From NCBI GenBank assembly GCA_018398585.1, contig JAGTTD010000019.1, positions 3,509,702 through 3,573,701 of the forward strand: 64,000 nt of DNA, in the 5' to 3' direction. The notes beneath the pieces were generated by a model. That model was not told the DNA's origin. It saw only the letters and a program-made list of their open reading frames with translations, and did not search any database. The translations under genes were made by a program, and so were the position numbers. Below, piece after piece: positions 1-11,547 of the stretch. Positions within the stretch are counted from its first letter, which is position 1. Each line of letters starts with the position of its first letter. The DNA comes from Simmondsia chinensis (taxonomy: Eukaryota; Streptophyta; Magnoliopsida; Caryophyllales; Simmondsiaceae).

Positions 1-1083
1 TATTAAATAATTACCCACCAAATACAAGGGCTCATCATAATAACTTATATTTACTAAACTCGATCTTGACAGTATGGCCCCTTTGGTATGATTCTCACAT
101 TTCTTGATTCTTTACTAATAACCAATGGAATTTTTCTTAAATTAGCTAGAAATAATTACGTATAAATGTCATAGCAACATACATAATGCAATAGTTTTAA
201 GATAATTCAATATAGGTATTTATGGGCTATTTTAAAACTAATTTTACGCCTAAATATTATAAGTCTAAATTAGTCTATTTATAATATAATACTTACATAG
301 GAGGCCCATAACAACATCTGTTGGGCTTTCTGTCCAGTCTCGGATTTTTTAAGACCCGACCGGACCTGATCGAAACCTGAAATAAGGACAACTTGAGGAC
401 CGAGGATTGGACCGAAATTGAATTGCTCTGTCCGGTCTTGGACCGGACGACCAGTCCGATTCAATTTTTCAGTTCGGACCCGTATTTGAAGACCCCTAAA
501 TATCAGAGCATTAAGGGTGTGCGCTTGGTTTAATTTATTTTAGCTTATTTGTTTCAATAAGATATGTTCATTTAAAATATGTATCTTCTTACAATGAAGT
601 GTTTGGTTGTGCTATGCAGAAAGATCTTTTTTACAAAATAAAGTGTTTGAATACAAGTTTAAAAAATAACTTATATATTATAATCATAAAAATGACTTAA
701 TAATATAAATTAATTAATAAAAGTAGGTAAAAAAATTATTATAATAGTTGGTTATGGTAATTAAGAGTGATGAGTGTAACGATTTATGGGTCTAAAAAGG
801 ATAGTGGTAGGTGAGGTTGGTGATAATAAGTAAAAATAAGTCATAGTATTGAAAATTTAATGTTGATATAGTCTTTTTAAAGTATTTTTTAAAAATAAAC
901 AGTTAAAAAAAATTTAATTTTACACCTTTTTTTACTTAATTATAAAATAATTTTTTTATCTGTTTTATTTAAGTTGTAAAAAAAATATAAAAAGATGAAT
1001 ACATCCTAAATTATAAATAATAAAAAAAAATCCAACCAAAAACAAAAAAGGGCTTGTAATTGAATTGACACCGATACCAAAGA
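1..1083. other. Intergenic DNA left of UBC32
   Basis: AT-rich DNA with no convincing coding region. Positions about 340-480 are a local island rich in GGACCGG / CCGGTCC words in both orientations, which looks like a remnant of a repetitive element. The rest is poly-A/T-rich and I see nothing else in it. Confidence 0.5.
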
Positions 1084-1353
1084 ATGACTCCACGTAGAGC
1101 CCAACAACCCAGTCCACCCTATCAGCCAATCAGAATCCGCCACGTACTCACATCCACTCTCTCTGACGTGTCAAGCCACCAACAAAACCCCCTATTTCTT
1201 CCCCCCCCCCCCCCCCCCCCCCCCCTCTCTCTCTCTCTCTGTCTCTCCATCCAATTTCTCATTTTCGCACAGATTCTCTCTCTCTCTCTCTCTCTAGAAA
1301 TCCTACGGCACTGGTGGTTCGGCGGTGGTTAGCGCGGAGGCGGAGGATCGTAG
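1084..1353 (+). promoter_or_regulatory. UBC32 proximal promoter and 5'UTR
   Basis: Directly upstream of the UBC32 start codon. It contains a CCAAT-type word (about 1124), two ACGT cores including ACGTGTC at 1166-1172 (an ABRE-like site), then an uninterrupted run of 25 C at 1201-1225 followed by (CT)n tracts at about 1226-1240 and 1275-1295. ABRE-like sites would fit the stress and ABA link known for Arabidopsis UBC32, but promoter activity is inferred. The transcription start probably lies near the CT-rich tract. Confidence 0.45.
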
Positions 1354-4300
1354 ATGGCGGCGGTTACCGAGAAGTACAACCTGAAGAATCCGGCGGTTAA
1401 GCGGATCCTACAGGAGGTCAAGGAGATGCATTCTAATCCTTCCGATGATTTCATGAGTCTTCCGCTTGAGGTTTAAAATTCTCTCTCTTTTTCATATTCG
1501 AGTTTTTTTTTTTTAAATTTATTTGTGTTTTTGAATCGGAAATTGCAGGTCCAGTTTGTTGATCTGGATTGATTTGTCGATTAGTTGATATTTGTAGGTG
1601 ATGAATTCCTTTGTGGTTAATAATCTGCTTGTGTAATTTAATTGATGGTGTAGCTGATTGAATTGTGGATTGATAAAAGTTTGATTCGCAGCGTACCGGA
1701 TTAGTGTGGATTTGACTGTTTTGTTGATTTTGGTTTGTTCGGAGTTGTGAGATTTTTGTGATTGTGTGAGACTGTGAGTTCTCAACTGCACTGTTAATGA
1801 CTTCGCGAGCCTCCCTCTCGAGGTTTCTAATTCTCTTCTCTTGTAATTTTTCTTTGTGATTTTGGATCGGAATTTGTACGTCTAGGTGGTTGATCTCAGT
1901 TGATTTGTCAATTAGTTTGGATACTTAATGATATCTCGTGTTATTTAGTTACTTTATTATGTTTGTGCCGAAGAATCTGTTTGTGTGATTTAATTGATTG
2001 AATTGTGGATTCACTGAAGTTTGATTCGCAGCAAACGGGATTAGTTAGTGTTTTGACCGTAGTTGCACGAAGCGGGAGTGGAAACAGAATCGGGAACGGG
2101 GAAGCGGGCAATCATCGAAGTTCCTAGGGTTGGGAGCGTGGATGGAGCAATTATATTACTATATGCTATGTATTCAAGAAAAAAGTAATAAAATGTTATT
2201 AATTGAGCCACTACAGTATAAATATCAAAACAAAGTCAATGTTAAGCAATAACCACTACAGTATAAATATCAAAACAAAGTCAATGTTAAGCAATAACCA
2301 AGAAAATTAAGTACTCCATTGAATAAGATCTAGAAATTGACTATAATATGTTCATATAATTCAATTATTATTTAAAATCAAGTGATATAATTAGCCAACA
2401 AAAAATCTAATGAGTATCCTCTTATCAAATAATTCCATAATTGTTTGAATCATTTTTTCGTTGAGTTGGCTATGCTTTGGAAATATGAATTTGACTTTGA
2501 AACGCTGAATACCGGTTCCGAACCGTGAAACATTAGTGTTATAGGAGCTTCCTGCAACTATGGTTTTGACCGTGTTGTTGCTTTTCGTTTGTGTGGAGTT
2601 GTGAGATTTTTGTAATTGTGTGAGTTCTCAAGTGCACTGTTAATCTTTGATCCAAATACTGCAAGGGCTAAATGGAGTGCAACTGCACCAGAGATGCACT
2701 CCAATCCCTCCAATGATTTCACGATCCTCCCTCCCGAGGTTCCTTTTTCTCTTCTCATTTCCTTTTTGAGTTCTTTGATTTTGCTTTGTTTTCCCGGGTC
2801 GGAAATTCTAGGTCTGGTTGGTTGATCTCAATTGATTTGTCAACTAGTTTGGATATTTGTGTTGTGAACCTGAAATTAATTAAGCTAAAAATTAAGAAAA
2901 ATAAGAAAGGTTACCCATCATTGATGATTATTCAAGTTACATTCACCCCTCTATTTACAGAAAAGCAAAGCCTAACAAAGCAATCCTAAAAAATAAGATA
3001 ACACAAGGAAGTCAACTACTAAATCAACTGAAGTATTTGCTAAGATCTATCTTGGATGAAATTATCTAGTAAAATATGCCAATAAATCTAATATTTGGCA
3101 AACCTGATATTTTTGTGAAAGCAACATATTTGTATGTGACGACTTGCTTGGGGGTGGAGCTGACTGATATTTCTAGTTATTTGTTGGTTATGTTTGTGCT
3201 GAAGAATCTGTTTGTCTATTTTAATTGATGATATAGTTGATTGAATTTTGGATTGAAGTTTGATTCACTGCCTATGGGATTAATTAGGGTTTTGACTGTT
3301 TCATTGCTTTTCGTTTGTAGAAGTTGTGAGATTTCTGATAGTTCTAGTGATTGATCGAAGTATTTGTAGAGCTCAATGTAGGGAAACAACTGTTAGCAAG
3401 GATTGCGATTCTTTGGTGTATTTGGCTAGAAAGAAATGCTAGGATTTTCTAGGACTAATATTCACCAATAAATTTTTTATAGGATAAGGTGATCTTTTTA
3501 GGAGCTCATTGGGCTAAGAGTTTTGGAAGCTTCCCGGACATAACTTTGGCAGATTTGTAGAGGGATTTGAGGGCTTTGTGCTATTAATTGTTGTGTTATA
3601 TTTGATGACTGAGAAAATCTTGCTCTTAACTTTTAGTATTTTCTTTCTCCCTTAACAATATTTCTCTTTTTCAATCAAACAACTGTTTCCAGCAAAAAAT
3701 GAATTAACTAATTGCTGCATCGGCTTATTGTGATTTTTTAGCTGAAATTATGGAATGTTTGAACTCCAGAGAGTGAGACTGTATAACCTTCTCATGGCGG
3801 ACAATAAATATTGATGGTTGATCTTATCTTTACAGGATAACATTTTTGAATGGCAATTTGCGATCAGGGGACCTCGTGACACTGAATTTGAGGGTGGCAT
3901 CTATCATGGACGAATTCAATTGCCAGCAGAGTATCCGTTTCAGCCTCCTTCCTTTATGTTGTTGACGGTAGTTACTCGTTCTAATGTGCTTTTCTTACAA
4001 GTCCCAGCCTGTCAATGGCCCAATTAGGGGTTTGTATTTTGCTCTGAAATGAAATAACCTGCATGTTCTTCATCCTATGTTTCAGCCGAATGGTCGTTTT
4101 GAGACCCAGACAAAGATCTGCTTAAGCATTTCGAATCATCATCCAGAGCACTGGCAACCATCTTGGAGTGGTAAGAAGGATTCCTCTGCTGTGCGTGTAC
4201 TACTACACCTAAATTTTACTCACTTCATTAGAAAGATAATATTGTACCACTCTCATATTTGCCCTTTTCATGCTTGGGATTTATTTGAAAAACATTAGCT

Positions 4301-4690
4301 AGATGGTCATATGGTTACACTCTCGTCCTCATGACTTAGAGGTCATGGGTTCAAAGCACAGTTGTTTGCAACTCGTAAAATGCTGGAGTTTCATGTTGCA
4401 AAACCTAATTCAATGTTTCAAGGTCAAGTTTGCGTCTAAAGCTCATATCGAACTTGATGGAAATAGATTCATGCAATCAATGGTTGAATCATTTAGGATA
4501 AGAAGAGGTTTGTTAAATGACTTATTGGGTAATTGTATCATTCGATTCAAATAGTAGTTAAATCTTTTGGACATGTTGGATTTGATTTTCTTGATTTTAT
4601 TTATTAGAGTACTCAGTTTTCTTTATTATTACTTAACTCTACCTTAATATGTTATGTTTCCCGGGTTCAAATATTTACATCTTATTAATA

Positions 4691-4722
<32 letters not shown>

Positions 4723-5891
4723 GTGTGTGTGTGTATATATATATATATTTTACTTCTATGACTTCTTGCTCCCGCTTTTGCTTAGTGCAACTATGGTTCA
4801 AAGGAGATCCTACCTCCAACATCCATCCCCCCTTTTCAGTGTAAAAACGCCAATTACTTGGTAGATTTGATAGGAAAACGTTTAATAACAATACTCGTAT
4901 AGAAGATGCATATAAGAATCAATATATTGCATGTGGCCTAATTCCAATTTAGTATTTAAACAATTAACCTTCTCGAGTCGCAAGAGATTCTCATGATACT
5001 CTTGGGAGTATGCGTAATTCGATCTGTTATGCTAGTTTGAAGTTTACTTTTGCTTGACGGCTGACAGTTTTACCATTCTGTTTGCAGTTAGAACAGCATT
5101 GGTAGCTCTGATAGCTTTCATGCCTACACCCCCTAACGGTGCCTTGGGTTCATTGGACTACAAGAAGGAAGAGAGGCATAAACTCGCTATCAAGTCTCGC
5201 GATGTACCACCAAAGTTTGGGACTCCCGAACGCCAAAAGCTTATTGATGAGGTCTGTTTTCTGACAAATTCTGTCACCTCTGTTGACAATTCCACCGTCT
5301 GAAATTTCACTAAGCTTTAGGCCCGACCTACAGAGTTTGTATATATGAGGTCTATGTATAAGCCCAAGGTATTCCATTCGAAAATCAATTGGCATTATGT
5401 GCAGTAACCCATTAAGCTTATATATAGATATTTTATCTTTCACGATTAGACTAATATTTAAAGTCCTTAACAGACAGTCCCACTCACCATTTTTTAAAAT
5501 TTCCCAGATTCATGCATATATGCTAAGCAAATCACCTCCAGTTCCCGAGACCCTCAAGGACTCTACAGACGAGCATCCAACTGAGAACAAAGACGAAGGT
5601 GGGGGGAGTGAGAACCCAGTGAACTCCGAAGAACTCACAGATGCAGTTGGTGATGACATTGTCGAGGAGCCAGAAGCGGCCCCTTTGAACGCAAGCCTTC
5701 CACCTCCAAACCCGAGACAAGCTACACAGGTATCATCCATTAACACCAGTCGGCAAGTGCATCAGAAACCAGCTGACGATCGCTTGTTTACGCTGGCGGC
5801 TGTTGGGCTTACCATTGCCTTAGTCGTGCTTCTGCTGAAGAAGCTCATGAAATCCAGTGGGTACGGCGCTGTGTTCGTTAATGAATCGTAA
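1354..5891 (+). CDS. UBC32: ER-anchored ubiquitin-conjugating enzyme E2, UBC32 / UBE2J type
   Basis: Five exons: 1354-1470, 3836-3967, 4086-4170, 5088-5251, 5508-5891. All introns are GT-AG; the product is 293 residues, close to Arabidopsis UBC32 (about 310). The E2 core fills exons 1-4. The block PNGRFETQTKICLSISNHH places the catalytic Cys at about residue 95 without a canonical HPN motif, as in the UBC6/UBE2J group. Exon 5 gives an acidic, Pro/Ser-rich linker and a hydrophobic segment at about 259-276 followed by KK, a C-terminal tail anchor. Members of this family pass ubiquitin to ER-associated degradation substrates at the ER membrane. The start ATG is chosen because MAAVTEKYNLKNPAVKR matches the family N terminus. 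The first intron is long (2.4 kb) and holds exon-1-like copies. UBC33/UBC34-type naming is the alternative. Confidence 0.93.
2050..2573. mobile_element. Short DNA transposon (MITE/MULE-like) with target duplication
   Basis: The 11-bp word GTTTTGACCGT occurs at 2050-2060 and again at 2563-2573. The insert between has inverted ends: AGTTGCACGAAGC at 2061 and, read on the other strand, AGTTGCAGGAAGC ending at 2559. Three extra bases lie between the right end and the duplication. No transposase is visible. It splits unit 2 of the intron triplication, so it is younger than the duplication. Confidence 0.6.
2208..2299. repeat. 45-bp tandem duplication
   Basis: Two head-to-tail copies of a 45-bp unit starting CCACTACAGTATAAATATC, at 2208 and 2253, apparently identical. 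They lie inside the short DNA element of UBC32 intron 1. Confidence 0.85.
4293..4400 (+). mobile_element. tRNA-headed SINE candidate in UBC32 intron 3
   Basis: TAGCTAGATGGTCATATGG followed after about 35 bp by GGTCATGGGTTCAAAGC resembles pol III box A and box B spacing of a tRNA-derived SINE head. The downstream body (up to about 4540) is not recognised and no clear target duplication was found. Confidence 0.4.
4689..4750. repeat. Compound microsatellite (CT)n(AT)n(GT)n(AT)n
   Basis: A CT run, then AT, then GT, then AT dinucleotides in direct succession within UBC32 intron 3. Confidence 0.9.
5298..5472 (-). mobile_element. Solo LTR of miniature LTR family B, in UBC32 intron 4
   Basis: Read on the - strand it begins TGTTAAGGACTTT at 5472 and ends near 5298 with the family's CGGTGAAATTT-like block in degraded form. 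It shares the central phrases (GGCTTATA, AATTGG, GGTTACT) with copies at 18720, 27055, 34716, 39545, 48851 and 54606. Intron 4 is only 256 bp, so the LTR fills most of it. Confidence 0.65.
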
Positions 5892-6480
5892 ATATGTCTT
5901 AAGACTTCCAAATGTGAGATTATGCATAGATCCATCATAGATTATTACGTTTCTTATGATCTGCTTGAAGCCAGATTACAGTATGATTAATACATGCACA
6001 CTGTTTATATTGTATCGCGTCGCTCTGTTCCTATGCAGCTTATGATAATTACTCTACTATAAAATTGCTCTTTCCATTTGAAAAATAATTTTACCGAATG
6101 AATGTCGTTTGACTATGTTTTGTCACAGGGTTTGCTTGAGAAACCTATTTTAGCTCACCTTTTCTTTGGATACCATTTGAAGTCTGCTAAAGTCTTAACG
6201 CGAAGTTTTTAAATTAGTCAATGAACTTTTAGCCGAATTTTTTTTTCACGTGTACCACTGAACGTAACATATGAAGTTCTATTTATTCTTGTGCCATGTT
6301 TTACTATGGTCAGGATATGATGAAGATGGAATTGTAGCTAAGAAACTAATTCGCTGAAATTTTGTGTGTTTTCGATCAACAAGCACAGCCTGGACATAAA
6401 CCTTGCAAACCTCATCTATGCCGATGTTTGATCAGATAGAAAGCCTTCTGCATGTAAAGCAATGTCTAAAAAGAAAAAAA

Positions 6481-6722
6481 GCAACATTCCCAATGCCCTA
6501 AGGGTTCCCGCCTAAGCAGGGTTTGAGGGGCCGAATGTACGCAATTTTTCTCCTTTATAGTGCTACCCTGAAGTAAGGCTGTTTTCGAGAACCCCCAACC
6601 TGAGGGGTGCAATACGAGAACTTCTCAGGAGGTCACCCGTCTTGATACTACTCTCGCCCAAGCACGCTTAACTTCGGAATTCAAATGAGATCCGGTGCTT
6701 GCGTGTTGATATCCTCTTAGGT
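6481..6722 (-). mobile_element. 5S rRNA-headed SINE, copy 1
   Basis: Read on the - strand, the first about 110 bp match plant 5S rRNA, including the internal promoter words GTTAAGCGTGCTTGGGCGAG and GGGTGACCTCCTG. Then comes a non-5S body (CTCAGGTTGGGGGTTCTCG ... GCGTACAT ... GGCGGGAACCCTTAGGGCA) ending GGGAATGTTGC and a T-rich tail. Flanks 6429-6462 and 6723-6753 are near-identical: GAAAGCCTTC[T/C]GCATG and onward for 24 bp with one mismatch, plus TGATCA further out. Such a long duplication means LINE-type integration. Confidence 0.85.
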
Positions 6723-6879
6723 TGATCATGAAAGCCTTCCGCATGTAAAGCAACAAGAAAGGATATTACCATCTCTCCAGATGCCCATAAGAAAACTACC
6801 AGACTCCAGATTTTCTTAATTGCCTTTCTTTTAGTTTTCTTCCAGAAGTCAAAACAATTTCTGTTGGGTCTTTTGGTTA

Positions 6880-7750
6880 AAACAACTAAATTTTAGAAAC
6901 GATTTTAAAAAAAAAATTAAATTTTCTATTTTTGAATGTGACACATAATATAAAATTTTTAAATGTCATACCATAATGTAATATCGTATTCAAAAACAAA
7001 AAAAAAAACAAAAAAAAAAAAACTTAAAAATGTTTGAATTTACCTTTAAAATAATTTTAAATATTTAAATACCCTAATGTCCTACCCAGAATGAATCGAT
7101 GTATCTTACCTCGACATGCGAAATACCCTTGCATTTGCAACTACAAGAAATTGACGTGGTCCTGCACAAAGCAACAGATGAGATCATTTTCATTGACTTG
7201 AATACTTCTTCAGCAGTTTACTTATACCAGGGGCATGCAGGAACTTAGAAGGTCATCGTGATGCAATAAAGACATATCTCTCAGGTTAGAGATCCTCGAA
7301 AACAGTCTTTCTTTAGGTTAACACCCTGAAGGGGGAAGGCTGCATACATCAATCCCCCCAGACCCCGCTTTTGCGGGAGCCCTTGAGGTACCGGGATTGT
7401 TGTTGTTGTTGTTTTAAATATTTAAATATGTAAAAAATTGTAAATATTTTAAAAAATACTTTAATTATTTTAGAAAATAATTTATGTATCTTTTAAAATA
7501 TATTATATGTTTTCTGAAATCTATAGATTATTTTTCTAAATATTTGAAGTGAGTTTTAAAATATTTACAAAACAATTTGATATTTAGAATATTTTTACAA
7601 TATTTTAAAATTTTAAAGTTTTAATATAAATTCTAAATTTTTTATATTCCTGGTATGACAGTGAGAAACTTTGAAAAGTTTAAATGTAATATTAAAAAAA
7701 TAAAATTTTTAAAACAGCACATAAAGTTCAAATGGTTTTCAGATAAAAAA
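6880..7750. mobile_element. Terminal-inverted-repeat element (MITE-like), about 870 bp
   Basis: The left end (GGTTAAAACAACTAAATTTTA ... region from about 6880) and the reverse complement of the right end (to about 7750) share the order of AT-rich words around AACCATTTGAACTTTATG / AACTAAATTTTAG. Both ends run into blocks about a gene-silent AT-rich core. A similar element lies at about 55990-56410. No transposase. Ends are approximate. A SINE is inserted at 7071-7411. Confidence 0.4.
7071..7411 (+). mobile_element. SINE with (TTG)n tail and 17-bp target duplication
   Basis: The 17-bp word TTTTAAATATTTAAATA occurs just before the insert (about 7054-7070) and just after it (7412-7428). The 3' half has the shared SINE body: CACCCTGAAGGGGGAAGGCTG, then CATACATC, then GCGGGAGCCCTTGAGG and GTTGTTGTTGTTG. 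The 5' half (7071-7280) is not 5S and is not recognised. The duplicated word is AT-rich, so chance similarity of part of it is possible. Confidence 0.65.
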
Positions 7751-8445
7751 TCCTCTTCCTTTTTCAAGTTCTCATTTATAATTGAGGGCATCTTTCTGTA
7801 TTAGTTAGTTTTCCTTATATTTTCCAATTTTCGATTATCCACCTGATACACTTGAAAACATGAAAATAGAAAACTAAGATCCCTTTGCTATCGATTCTGT
7901 TCGTAGATTTTAATTTTCGAAATACTAAAAGCTAAAAACTTAGTCTTGAAAACAATATCCTTTTCCATTTTTTTTTTCCTTTTTTGTTACAATTTCACCT
8001 TAGTTCGAGCAAAAATTGAAAATTGAAAACTAGAAACAAGAAAAAAAAAAAATTTATTTTTGAAACATTTTAATTTTTCAAAAATCACGAACTGTAAGCA
8101 AGAAACGATACCACACACTTCACTAGATCATTATCAATCATGTTCATTCAATACCCACTTTTGCACATATAAATTCCTATGAGCTGATAATACAAGCAAC
8201 TAGCAGTTGAGTGGGAGACTCGGAAGCATAAAAGCTTTGATGATCGTGGTGGTGCTGGTGGTGGCGACCGCAGTGGCAGCATGTCAATAGAAGCAACCAC
8301 TTCATCCCAATCTTGCCTCTGCAAAATCTAAAACACCCACTTTCATTTCCATATCATTTTCTCTTTCCCATCGACGCCTCAAACCGACACCAGCCAAGAC
8401 GACTGAACAATCTTCCATGCATAATCAAGTAGTAAATCATCAACA

Positions 8446-11400
8446 TCAACAGGCAGGTAGAAGTTTCATATCTCCTTGCACTGCCTTGTAACATTTGAGG
8501 CTGCAGAGGGGAAGGTTCGACTTGGAATCGCGATACTTGTATGTATTCGTACAATTTGGACCGACGCATTTTTCCCTTGCCGGAGGATATCTGGGACAAA
8601 AATGGTTAACAATCAGATATCCAAGCCTAATTCTGCATTGTCAGAAAGTTCAAAATAGAAAGTGCAAGCAAGCAAATTGGGAATAAAATGAGCACCTGCA
8701 GGGAACTGAGTTGAATATCCTAGGGAGACCAATGTCTTCTGAGAATGTAACGGTTGTTCCTGATGGATCCATTATGAGTCTTATGGTATTCGGTCCGACT
8801 TCTGCAGCCTTGGCATTTCGCTCCTACATAGACATAATAAAAGAAAATAAATATGTAACCTCTATTAATATGAAAATTAAATGGGATCTAATTTAAACAT
8901 TTAATATTCTAACTATATACATGAAAACTCTGGTCACAAGTTTGTTGGCTCGTAAGAAATAAAGGATAATGTTGGTCACCATAGTAGTAGCAGAAACATA
9001 ACACATGGTAAATGATAAGACACAATCAATAATTTGATAGTTAAAGTGACAAGCTTAGCAAAATATAGAATATGAAAATTTAATTTTCTTATAGGTATTG
9101 ATTATTTTCAATTATTATTTATTTTTAAATTGGAAAAATACAGATACATATTATAATATGTGTATTATACGCATAACACTAAGAAAACGTGTATTTTATC
9201 GTATCATTGGTAATGATATGTAAACGCCCTTTTTAATTGAGAAAGCACGTATACGTGTCCAAAATATGTATTAAACGTGGTGGGTGTTTTATAACATGTC
9301 ATGGAGATTGGATAATGCAAGAGCTAGCTCAAAATCTATTATACAGTGGCCATTACATTGATCCCAATGAAGCGGAAAGCCGATGTTCAGTGACTACCTG
9401 TGCCAATTCTTCCTGTTGCTTCTTTAACTTTCCTTCCTTTTTCTTCCTATTTGTATCTTGTCCAAGTATTTTTCGAATTGCTTCAGCCTACAAAATAAGC
9501 AGAAGAGTAAGGCTTCATTCTTTCTCAAGGCAACAAATGCAATAAAAGAAAGTGCTGCACAAACCTCAGCCTCCTTAGCAGCCTTCTGCGCCTGCATTCT
9601 GCGTCGTTGTGCAGCCTCGGCTTTCCTCAGTTGTTGCTCCACTTCAGGAAGTATTGCTTTTTGCTCTGACAAGTATAAACAGCCATCAACGCTAAATTAA
9701 TGAAAAAGAAAAAGAATATTTGGGGTTGGGGAAGGGGGATATGTTTCAAGAGAACAAGATGTCACTTTTAGAAGAGGCAGCAGGTAGGCCATTAGGGAAC
9801 TCTAATGTATTTCCACCAGACCCAGGAGATGCGTCTCTGCCATATTGAAGGGCGCGTTTACGTGTCGTGATAGTCAATTCCTGCTGCCCTGAACCCATGA
9901 GAGAATCAATATACCCTTTTCTAGGCCTTTTTCTCTTTTCCCCAAGCTCATCATCTGATATTGGATCATCCTCTTCCGCATAGTCGTTGTCTTCATCAAT
10001 CCTAGGCTTCTTTTTACCATCTTCACCAAAACCAGACGAGGCATAACTCCCTGTGTCACCAGAATCTATGCCTGAAACCTTCAAAATTTTAAGTTTCCTG
10101 TTTCCTTCCTCTTGATTAGATCCATTATCAGAGGCGAACTTTGAAGCTCGGAGCTTTTCCAGGTACCGGATTTCCTCATCACTGGAGTCATCATCAAATC
10201 CTTCACCTAAGCTACGTTTCTTACGAACCCGCTTGCTCTTGCGAGCAGCACTTTCTTCATTTGTCTTTCCCCTTGAAGAGCTCTCCTTCACAGAACTATA
10301 ACCATTCCCGGTCAAATCCTGCCCCAATCAAGCAGAAGCTTTCACAGTCAGTACCCTGCGTCAATATCTTAGCTCTATGATTCACAGCAATCTCACTATT
10401 GTTCTACAGATTCTTCTAGCTTATGCAAGTTTATAGACCCAATATTGTTTCTCGTAAGCAGGGTTCCACAAACGTTATGCAAATGATTGTAGCAATTGTG
10501 ATTTTAGAGGAACATGGGGTACTTTTTAAGTCTTATGTTAAAAAAAAATGACTCAAAAACAATACAATTGTTAATTTTATAACATCCTCTAATGGGTTTT
10601 AACAGGTAAACAGATTAAAAGCACGTTTCAATAAATAAATATAATCTCAATGAGGCCATTCACCATAGGGTACCAGAGAACAAAGTAACAGAGAGCTCAT
10701 AATCCGTTAAGGAATTGCTTTTATTTAACTCACAGGTGCGTTTACTGTCTATAAACATGTAACTATGGGAAGGTCATCATAATGCAGGGACAAAGTACGT
10801 TGCCATCCCTGAACACATCAAATCTAATCAATTAGTGATGCATGATTTTCCGAGAAGCCCACTGCCCAATGTAAGCTACCAAATAATGTATACTAATCAA
10901 GCAGAAAGGCAGCACCTCAGTATGTATATTGCAAGGGATACTTGAGGTTACCTCACCAGCATCTAGCAAATCTCAACATCATCACTAGAATAGGCCAAGT
11001 AGAAACTTCAAAATAAAGGAGCATTAAAAGAAGAATGCTTTCATTTTACGTCAGAAGAGGGTCAAATTTTAAATTTTCTTTTTTTTTATTTTTATTTTTA
11101 AATTAGCATATTGAGAAGGTTGAACAAACAGTAACCTGTTCATTTGTTACAAAGGGGCAATAAATGGGAGGAACTTACCTTGAAGGACCTACAAGCTAAC
11201 ACAATCTCTGATGCAGGCTCAGTGTGAATGGTCCGAGTAACACCACCAACCTTGAGTTTAACCTTTTTCAGTCTGTTCTCATTTCCCAGGTGGTCAGATT
11301 CAAAAGACAAATCTTTCAATCCATCTTGGTGGTACTCAGTGTCATTTTGGTAAAATGAATTAATTTCACCATATCGGCCATTATCATTTGGTGAAGAATC

Positions 11401-11547
11401 TGATGGGAAAACATAGTTATAACCTACAACTGGCTTTGGATCGGGACGAGGTCGTCGAGGCAAGTTACTTCTCTTTTTCCGTGTTGCACCACTGCTGCTC
11501 CCAGCTCCAGATGTACTGAATTTCTCCATCGAAACAATTGACATCAT
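8446..11547 (-). CDS. INO80 chromatin-remodelling complex subunit, PAPA-1 / HIT zinc finger protein (INO80B/IES2 type)
   Basis: Six coding exons on the - strand: 11179-11547, 9766-10318, 9565-9665, 9398-9487, 8696-8823, 8446-8590. The frame closes to 461 residues from the first ATG (11547), or 455 from MEKF (11529), which looks closer to the family N terminus. The N-terminal half is basic (RKKRSNLPRRPRP) and the middle is acidic Ser/Asp/Glu-rich with Lys/Arg patches, as in nuclear proteins. Exons 3-4 encode the charged helical PAPA-1-like region (VEQQLRKAEAAQRRR ... EAIRKILGQD). Exon 6 encodes the HIT zinc finger with cysteines at about 422, 427, 443 and 447 (CVGPNC ... LPLCSLKCYKAV). Relatives are subunits of the INO80 nucleosome remodeller. 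Intron 1 of the coding part is 860 bp. Confidence 0.9.

Larger units (their letters stand above)
1425..3340 (+). repeat. Diverged triplication of the UBC32 exon 1/intron 1 border
   Basis: About 370-bp units starting near 1425, 1796 and 2686. Each carries an exon-1-like 3' end followed by a GT donor: the true one at 1423-1470, a short one ending near 1822 (NDFASLPLE), and a longer one at about 2691-2738 (EMHSNPSNDFTILPPE). The following intron segments also align, with shared phrases such as TTGATTTGTCAA and GAAGAATCTGTTTGT. Later insertions interrupt units 2 and 3; the tail of unit 3 resumes at about 3170-3340. Confidence 0.8.
5892..8445. other. Intergenic region between convergent UBC32 and the PAPA-1/HIT gene
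   Basis: No gene recognised. It holds the UBC32 3' region (to about 6050), a 5S-headed SINE (6481-6722), a terminal-inverted-repeat element (about 6880-7750) with a SINE inside it, and the 3' flank of the next gene at 8200-8445. Confidence 0.6.

Noticed and set aside
5510..5746. Ser/Gly-rich frame on the - strand
   Set aside because: Antisense of UBC32 exon 5.
6481..6722. Cassandra TRIM (5S-bearing LTR)
   Set aside because: No second LTR, no primer site after the 5S part, and the target duplication is 24 bp or more rather than 5 bp. Kept as the main alternative to test.
8354..8599. 81-codon - strand frame MSQISSGKGKMRRSK...
   Set aside because: It is the wrong frame over the HIT zinc-finger exon; the spliced frame gives the conserved CVGPNC...LPLCSLKCY pattern.
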